A stretch of DNA of 6,163 bases from an uncultured Collinsella sp. (GTDB lineage Bacteria; Actinomycetota; Coriobacteriia; Coriobacteriales; Coriobacteriaceae), in NCBI GenBank assembly GCA_902475475.1, contig CABRZY010000110.1:1-6163 (forward strand). Direction: 5' to 3'. Positions within the stretch are counted from its first letter, which is position 1. The number at the start of each line of letters is the position of its first letter. The translations under genes and the position numbers were made by a program. The notes under the pieces are model-generated. The model worked only from the letters and a program-made list of their open reading frames with translations, was not told the origin of the DNA and made no database searches. Below are positions 6,005 through 6,163 of the stretch, in pieces.

Positions 6005-6053
6005 AGGGAGACGCTGTCCTTTGTTGTGTGCAAGGGACGGCGTCTCTTTGGCG
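6005..6053 (+). terminator. 21-bp hairpin in the topA leader or after the operon
   Basis: Bases 6005-6025 pair without interruption with 6033-6053 around a 7-base loop TTGTGTG. Four pairs (6008-6050, 6009-6049, 6017-6041, 6022-6036) are G-U in + strand RNA and would be mismatches in minus strand RNA. It could be the terminator of the sugar operon, 150 bases after its last stop, although only CTCTTT and no long T-run is present. Equally it could be a structured 5' leader of the next gene, since a promoter candidate lies just before it. Confidence 0.55.
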
Positions 6054-6131
6054 CTTGTAGGCCGTTCTGCAGCAGGATGGCGGACGTGCGTCACATATTA
6101 AAAGCCAATGTCGAGATAGGTCGTGATATTA

Positions 6132-6163
6132 ATGGGCAAGTACGTAATCGTGGTCGAGTCTGG
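6132..6163 (+). CDS. topA: Probable DNA topoisomerase I, N-terminal start (partial)
   Basis: The last 32 bases encode MGKYVIVVES and the first two bases of a glycine codon. The pattern M-x-K-x-VIVVES is the first strand of the TOPRIM domain of type IA topoisomerases, where the glutamate takes part in catalysis and metal binding. Most bacterial TopA proteins continue with SPAK; here the residue after the serine is glycine, a possible variant. A weak AGATAGG (6114-6120) lies 11 bases before the ATG. The gene is unrelated to sugar use and marks the right border of the locus. Only ten full codons are visible, so another TOPRIM protein is possible. Confidence 0.6.
   Translation, partial: MGKYVIVVES

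Overview
The window is a compact, single-strand carbohydrate-uptake locus of a moderately GC-rich bacterium. It probably comes from a gut actinobacterium of the Coriobacteriia (Collinsella-like). That placement is inferred from codon style (GAG, CTC, GGC and AAG rich), the short intergenic spaces and the gene set; no marker gene is complete enough to prove it.

Layout, all on the + strand: (1) bases 1-71 may hold the last codons of an upstream gene. (2) 72-237 is the leader and control region of a regulator gene. (3) 238-1248 encodes a LacI-family repressor. (4) 1249-1431 is a control region with three copies of a 19-bp operator-like element and a good sigma-70-type promoter. (5) 1432-2814 encodes a divergent GH32 family beta-fructosidase-like enzyme. 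(6) 2860-4311 encodes a sucrose-type PTS permease EIIBC without an EIIA domain. (7) 4312-4412 holds a strong 17-bp hairpin. (8) 4413-5855 encodes a canonical GH32 sucrose-6-phosphate hydrolase/beta-fructosidase. (9) 5856-6131 is a control region with paired direct repeats, a promoter candidate and a 21-bp hairpin. (10) From 6132 the first codons of a probable DNA topoisomerase I gene run off the end.

How it likely works: the EIIBC permease imports and phosphorylates sucrose or a related fructoside, using an EIIA and HPr encoded elsewhere. The two cytoplasmic GH32 enzymes, neither with a signal peptide, cleave the phosphorylated sugar and/or related fructosides to hexose (phosphate) and fructose. 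The LacI-type protein probably represses both itself and the enzyme operon. The same 19-bp element (consensus about TATGNAAACGNTTGACATA) lies just before lacI and three times before the operon, and two operon copies cover the -35, spacer and -10. No fructokinase or EIIA is present in the window.

The points most worth following up are the shared operator family, the unusual active-site neighbourhood of the first GH32 enzyme (GIWVGDIMPY instead of WLNDPNG), and two long hairpins in leader-like positions whose G-U pairs fit only + strand RNA. I see no mobile element, CRISPR array, tRNA or rRNA, and no clear sign of a wholly new system.
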